In this document: piece by piece, positions 32,776-36,257 of the stretch
Numbering within the stretch: position 1 is the stretch's first letter
Layout of the letters: each line of letters begins with the position of its first letter
NCBI RefSeq assembly: GCF_019049285.1
Contig: NZ_JAGMUL010000020.1
Span: 1-36,257 of the forward strand
Reading direction: 5' to 3'
Source of the DNA: Streptomyces sp. AC550_RSS872
Lineage (GTDB): Bacteria; Actinomycetota; Actinomycetes; Streptomycetales; Streptomycetaceae
Length of the DNA: 36,257 nucleotides
Notes under the pieces: model-generated
The model's database searches: none
What the model saw: the letters and a program-made list of their open reading frames with translations, nothing else
What the model was told of the DNA's origin: nothing
Made by a program: the position numbers and the translations under genes

Positions 32776-35247
32776 GAACGACCGGAGGCGCCCACGTCCG
32801 CAGGACCGAGCGCGCTCTTCGACGCGTCCACCGACGCGGCGGCAGTGGTGTCCGGACGCGGCGTCGTCCTCGGCTGGACGCGGGCCGCGGAGGAACTCCT
32901 CGGCCGTCCGGCCTCGGAGACCGTCAGCACCCCCGTCGCGGCCCTGCTGGCGATGCCGGGCGATCCGGTCCGGGTGGCCGGTGTCACCGAGCGCTGCCGG
33001 GCCGGCATGGGGTGGAGCGGCCTCATCGCCGTACGGCACCGCGACGGCCGCCGGATCGACGTGGACCTGCGGGTCTCCGCGTCCTTCCGGATCGGCGCGG
33101 ACGAGTGCTTCCTGATCTCCGCGCGGGAGCGACGGCAGCAGTGGGCGGTCGGCCAGTCCGTCCTCGACGGATTCCTGACCCGCTCACCGGTCGGCATGGC
33201 CGTCATGGACACCCAGCTGCGCTACGTCTGGCTCAACGACACCCTGGAACGCTTCGGCGGTGTCCCCCGTGAGCAGCGCCTCGGCCGGCGGCTGAGCGAA
33301 CTGCTGCCCGGGCTTCAGGCGGACACCATCGAGGGCCTGATGAGCAAGGTCCTGGAGACCGGCCTCCCGGTCACCGACTACGAGTACGTCGGCTGGAGCT
33401 GGGCCGACCCGCACCGCCGGCACGCCTACTCGACGTCCTTCTTCCCCCTCGTGGACCCCGACAACTCGATCACCGGGGTCTGCTACATGGTCTCGGACGT
33501 CACCGAGCGATGGCACGCCCGCCAGCTGTTGTCGCTGGTCAGCGAGGCCGGGACGCGCATCGGCACGACGCTGGACGTGCTGCGGACGGCGCAGGAACTC
33601 GCCGACTTCGCCGTGCCCCGGTTCGCCGACTTCGTCGTCGTGGACCTGCTGGAGCCCGTGCTCAGCTCCGAGGGACACGGGGCGTGGCTGCCCGACGCCG
33701 GACCGGCGCCCGCCAAGCCCGTGATGCGCCGGGCCGGCATGAGCTCGGTGCGCGAGGGCTGCCCGGAGGCGGTGGCGCGGATCGGGGAACGGGTGGACTT
33801 CGTCCCGCCGCCGCACGGCGCGCATCTGCTCATCGACGGCGGCCCGGTCCTCATCCCGGTCCTCGACCCGTCCGACGCGCTGTGGACCACCGAACAGCCC
33901 GCGCGGTCGGCCAGCATCCGCGAGTTCGGCCTGCACTCCCTCATCTCCGCCCCGATGCGGGCCCGCAACACCGCCCTGGGCCTGACCACGTTCATCCGCT
34001 CGCTCAACCCCGTCTCCTTCCAGCGCGACGACGTCCTGGTCGCCCAGGAGCTGGTCGCCCGCGCCGCGCTGTGCGTCGACAACGCCCGCCGCTACACCCG
34101 GGAACACACCGCGGCGGTCACCCTCCAGCGCAGTCTGCTGCCCCAGGCCCTCACCGGCGGTACGGCACTGGAAGTGGCCTCCTCCTATCTGCCCGCGGAC
34201 CCGACCGGCGGGGTCGGCGGCGACTGGTTCGACGTGATCCCGCTGTCCGGCGCCCGGGTGGGCCTGGTCGTCGGCGACGTCGTCGGCCACGGCATCACCG
34301 CGGCGGCGACCATGGGCCGGCTGCGCACCGCCGTACAGACCCTCGCCGACATGGAGATGCCGCCCGACGAACTGCTGGCCCACCTCGACGACCTGGTGCT
34401 CCGCCTCAGCGAGGAGCAGACCGGCGAGGAGGCGACCGACGAGGAGGCGACCGAGGCGGCCCGCCAGGGCCGGACCGGTTTCCTCGGCGCGACCTGCCTC
34501 TACGCCGTCTACGACCCGGTCACCAGGCGCTGCACGATGGCCCGGGCCGGCCACCCGCCCCCGGTCGTCGTCGCGCCCGACGGGCAGGTCTCCTTCCCCG
34601 AACCCCCGGCCGGGCCGCCGCTCGGACTGGGCGGGATGGCCTTCGAGGCCGCTGAGATCGAGCTCGCCGAGAACAGCCTGCTCGGCCTCTACACCGACGG
34701 CCTCGTCAGCGCCGCCGACCGTGACATGGAGCGCGGCATGGCCCGGCTCGGCGACCTGCTGTCCCGGCGGGACTGCGACCTCGACACCCTGTGCTCCTCC
34801 GCAGTACGCCGGCTCGTACCCGCGCCGCAGCCCGACGACATCGCCCTGCTCCTGACCCGCACCCACGCGCTGGGCGCCGAGCACGTCGTCTCGTGGGAGG
34901 TGCCCGTCGACCCGGCCGCCGTCGCCGACCTCCGGGGCCGGGCGACCCGCCAGGTGGAGTCCTGGGGCCTCGGCGAACTCGCCATGACGACCGAGCTGAT
35001 CGTCAGCGAACTGGTCACCAACGCGATCCGCTACGCCGAACCCCCCATCCGCCTACGCCTGCTCCGAGACTCCCGCCTGACCTGCGAGGTCGCCGACGCC
35101 AGCAGCACCGCCCCTCGGCTGCGCCACGCCCGCAGCATGGACGAGGGCGGCCGGGGCCTGTTCCTGGTGGCCCAACTGGCCCACCGCTGGGGCGCCCGCT
35201 ACACGCCGGTCGGAAAGATCATCTGGGCCGAGCAGGAAATCCCCTGA
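32761..35247 (+). CDS. PAS-PAS-GAF SpoIIE-type PP2C phosphatase with HATPase domain
   Basis: An 828-residue cytoplasmic protein. Two PAS domains (about 15-125 and 130-250; FLTRSPVGMAVMDTQLRYVW) are followed by GAF (about 260-450), SpoIIE/PP2C (about 460-700; GGDWFDVIPL, VVGDVVGHG, RAGHPPP, LGLYTDGLVS, QPDDIALLL) and a C-terminal anti-sigma-type HATPase (about 705-825; ELIVSELVTNAIRYA, DEGGRGLFLVAQ). The phosphatase and kinase-type domains together could set the phosphorylation of an anti-sigma antagonist. The start ATG at 32761 follows GAGGA by 4 bases and is preceded by a four-codon minicistron made by a 21-bp duplication. A 15-bp tandem repeat at 34426-34455 gives a Glu/Ala/Thr-rich loop. 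Close paralogue of the genes at 30496 and 25116. Confidence 0.92.
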   Translation: MDAARERPEAPTSAGPSALFDASTDAAAVVSGRGVVLGWTRAAEELLGRPASETVSTPVAALLAMPGDPVRVAGVTERCRAGMGWSGLIAVRHRDGRRIDVDLRVSASFRIGADECFLISARERRQQWAVGQSVLDGFLTRSPVGMAVMDTQLRYVWLNDTLERFGGVPREQRLGRRLSELLPGLQADTIEGLMSKVLETGLPVTDYEYVGWSWADPHRRHAYSTSFFPLVDPDNSITGVCYMVSDVTERWHARQLLSLVSEAGTRIGTTLDVLRTAQELADFAVPRFADFVVVDLLEPVLSSEGHGAWLPDAGPAPAKPVMRRAGMSSVREGCPEAVARIGERVDFVPPPHGAHLLIDGGPVLIPVLDPSDALWTTEQPARSASIREFGLHSLISAPMRARNTALGLTTFIRSLNPVSFQRDDVLVAQELVARAALCVDNARRYTREHTAAVTLQRSLLPQALTGGTALEVASSYLPADPTGGVGGDWFDVIPLSGARVGLVVGDVVGHGITAAATMGRLRTAVQTLADMEMPPDELLAHLDDLVLRLSEEQTGEEATDEEATEAARQGRTGFLGATCLYAVYDPVTRRCTMARAGHPPPVVVAPDGQVSFPEPPAGPPLGLGGMAFEAAEIELAENSLLGLYTDGLVSAADRDMERGMARLGDLLSRRDCDLDTLCSSAVRRLVPAPQPDDIALLLTRTHALGAEHVVSWEVPVDPAAVADLRGRATRQVESWGLGELAMTTELIVSELVTNAIRYAEPPIRLRLLRDSRLTCEVADASSTAPRLRHARSMDEGGRGLFLVAQLAHRWGARYTPVGKIIWAEQEIP

Positions 35248-35271
35248 CACAACCGGACCCGCGCTGACGGA

Positions 35272-35470
35272 TCACGAACGCAGTGCTTCCGAGACGGACT
35301 TGCCGGTCCACGGGGATCTCGGTGCCGGTACTGAAGGACGCCTCGTCGGAGAGCGGGAGCACCACGAGCGGGTGATCTTGATCTCGTCCACGGTGCCGGT
35401 GCGACTTAGCAGGGTCTCGCGGATGTGCGCCTCGCGGAAGGCGGGGCCGCGGAGTCGGAGCCGGAGCGGT
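35272..35470 (-). pseudogene. Decayed short-chain dehydrogenase (SDR) gene, C-terminal fragment
   Basis: On the minus strand, three frames carry consecutive pieces of an SDR C-terminus: REAHIRETLLSRTGTVDEI, then PLVVLPLSDEASFSTGTEIP with VD after it, then GKSVSEALRS and a stop. Intact SDRs read SDEASFSTGTEIPVDGGxS in one frame, so at least two frameshifts have occurred. The N-terminal NAD-binding half is not recognisable in the window. Low-bias DNA surrounds it. Confidence 0.65.
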
Positions 35471-35861
35471 TGCCCGGAATGAGGTGCGGGCTTGCCTGTC
35501 ACGGGCGCCGAGACGCACCGCATGCTGTCGACGGCCGCACGGGGCGGCTGGTCCGGGCAGCGGCGTGCGGGTAGGGACGACTACGTGTCGTCGGGCCGTC
35601 CGTCGCCATCTTCTGGGCGATCGGCATCCCGTATCCGGTTCATCCACGCCATGGAGAGGCCATGGCTCAGTGAAGTCCGAGGTCTCGGCCGGCCGGGGTT
35701 GGTGATTGACCGCGGTCGCCGTCTTTGTCGTGATCGTCCGTGGGGGGGGGAGTGCGGCGTGGATTCCCCGTGCGTCGGCGGGTGCGGGGGAGGAGCCGTT
35801 CTGGAACGCACGACCAGGGTCCGACGGCCGCGTGCGATCGGCGCCCTGCCCAACCCGGCGT
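35471..35861. other. Non-coding or decayed region
   Basis: About 390 bases with reduced coding bias, short ORFs on both strands without ribosome binding sites, and a run of nine G at 35742-35750. It may contain further unrecognisable remains of the SDR pseudogene. No gene can be supported. Confidence 0.5.
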
Positions 35862-35887
35862 GCCGGGCCCGGATGTCCGGGCCCGGC
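35862..35887 (-). terminator. Hairpin downstream of the repeat-protein gene
   Basis: GCCGGGCCCGGA (35862-35873) and TCCGGGCCCGGC (35876-35887) form a perfect 12-bp palindrome with a TG centre, about 54 bases after the stop of the minus-strand repeat protein. Probable terminator. Confidence 0.7.
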
Positions 35888-35940
35888 TTCCGTAGACGTG
35901 CGACCTCTCCTAAAGGGCCGAGATCAGCGTCCCCTCGTCA

Positions 35941-36257
35941 TCACCACCCGTGATGCTCCTTCCCGTGACCCGAGTGCTTGGGCTTGCTCGGGTGCTTGGG
36001 GTAGTCCGGCTTGACGGGGTGAGCGGGCTTGACCGGGTAGGCCGGCTTGACCGGGTACGCCGGCTTGACGGGATGGGCCGGCTTGACCGGGTGCGCGGGC
36101 TTCTCCGGGTAGGCGGGCTTGATGGGCTTGGCGGGGTATGCGGGCTTGACGGGGTAGGCGGGCTTGACGGGCTTGACCGGGTAGGCGGGCTTTTCCGGAT
36201 ATGCGGGCTTGACGGGCTTGACCGGGTAGGCGGGCTTTTCCGGGTACGCGGGCTTGA
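35941..36257 (-). CDS. C-terminal part of a KPAYPV-repeat protein (partial, runs off the right edge)
   Basis: On the minus strand an open frame enters from the right edge and ends in TGA at 35941-35943. The last 104 codons are almost entirely a repeat of Lys-Pro-Ala-Tyr/His-Pro-Val, with Glu sometimes replacing Val and short KPV or KPI spacers, about 12 hexapeptide units. They end in a Lys/His-rich tail (KPDYPKHPSKPKHSGHGKEH, then HGW and stop). The six-residue units give an imperfect 18-base DNA period. The N-terminus and any signal peptide are outside the window. Regular Lys-Pro-rich repeats suggest an extended, positively charged chain that could span or bind the cell wall, but that is a guess. 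No family recognised; a strong hairpin follows it. Confidence 0.8.
   Translation of the reverse strand, partial: KPAYPEKPAYPVKPVKPAYPEKPAYPVKPVKPAYPVKPAYPAKPIKPAYPEKPAHPVKPAHPVKPAYPVKPAYPVKPAHPVKPDYPKHPSKPKHSGHGKEHHGW

Noticed and set aside
35950..36257. CRISPR-like array, because of regularly spaced similar units
   Set aside because: The period is 18 bases with no unique spacers, and it translates into a clean KPAYPV repeat with a stop codon.

Overview
The window is very GC-rich (my impression is around 72%), with almost every codon ending in G or C, long antisense shadow ORFs and few T-tailed terminators. With these gene families (PucR and IclR regulators, SpoIIE-type PP2C phosphatases with HATPase domains, DUF2637 protein, DmdR/IdeR-type iron box) it looks like a Streptomyces or close relative chromosome. 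I see no rRNA, tRNA, CRISPR array or complete transposase gene.

Layout. 1-5.9 kb: a LuxR-type regulator (-), a degenerate PP2C-like protein (+), a membrane-anchored XRE-family protein (-), a small secreted protein (+) and a stand-alone HATPase/anti-sigma-like protein (+) ending in a 19-bp perfect terminator. 6-10.3 kb: a DUF2637 membrane protein (-), a FhuF-like siderophore-iron reductase (-) divergent from a GntR/FCD regulator (+) across an iron box, and a helical-repeat (TPR-like) protein (-). 10.3-19.1 kb: a purine-catabolism block. A PucR regulator (-) faces an operon (+) for the FAD, 2Fe-2S and molybdopterin subunits of a xanthine-dehydrogenase-family enzyme, an AzgA-type purine permease and an XdhC-type maturation factor. 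19.1-25.1 kb: a frameshifted remnant, a SRPBCC protein, a two-gene arabinan-degrading operon (two secreted GH43 enzymes, one with a ricin-type and one with an AbfB-type carbohydrate-binding module), and divergently a Tat-exported flavin amino-acid oxidase related to Streptomyces L-glutamate oxidase. 25.1-35.2 kb: four PP2C/SpoIIE-type phosphatases interrupted by an IclR regulator, two of them carrying PAS/GAF sensors plus a C-terminal anti-sigma-type kinase domain. 35.2-36.3 kb: decayed DNA with a broken SDR gene, then the C-terminus of a striking Lys-Pro-Ala-Tyr-Pro-Val repeat protein that runs off the right edge.

How parts fit. The purine block couples uptake (permease), oxidation (three-subunit molybdoenzyme), cofactor maturation (XdhC) and control (PucR). 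The GH43 pair would release arabinose from arabinan outside the cell, behind two adjacent palindromes that look like operators. The phosphatase cluster resembles the partner-switching systems that control sigma factors in actinomycetes; no STAS anti-sigma antagonist is encoded in the window.

The most unusual items are: a 152-bp non-coding mobile element flanked by CTAG and sitting in 12-bp tandem repeats next to a phosphatase stop codon; a tandem duplication of a phosphatase start region that creates a four-codon minicistron; a PP2C protein lacking its metal-binding aspartates; a molybdoenzyme lacking the classical xanthine-binding glutamate; and the partial KPAYPV repeat protein.
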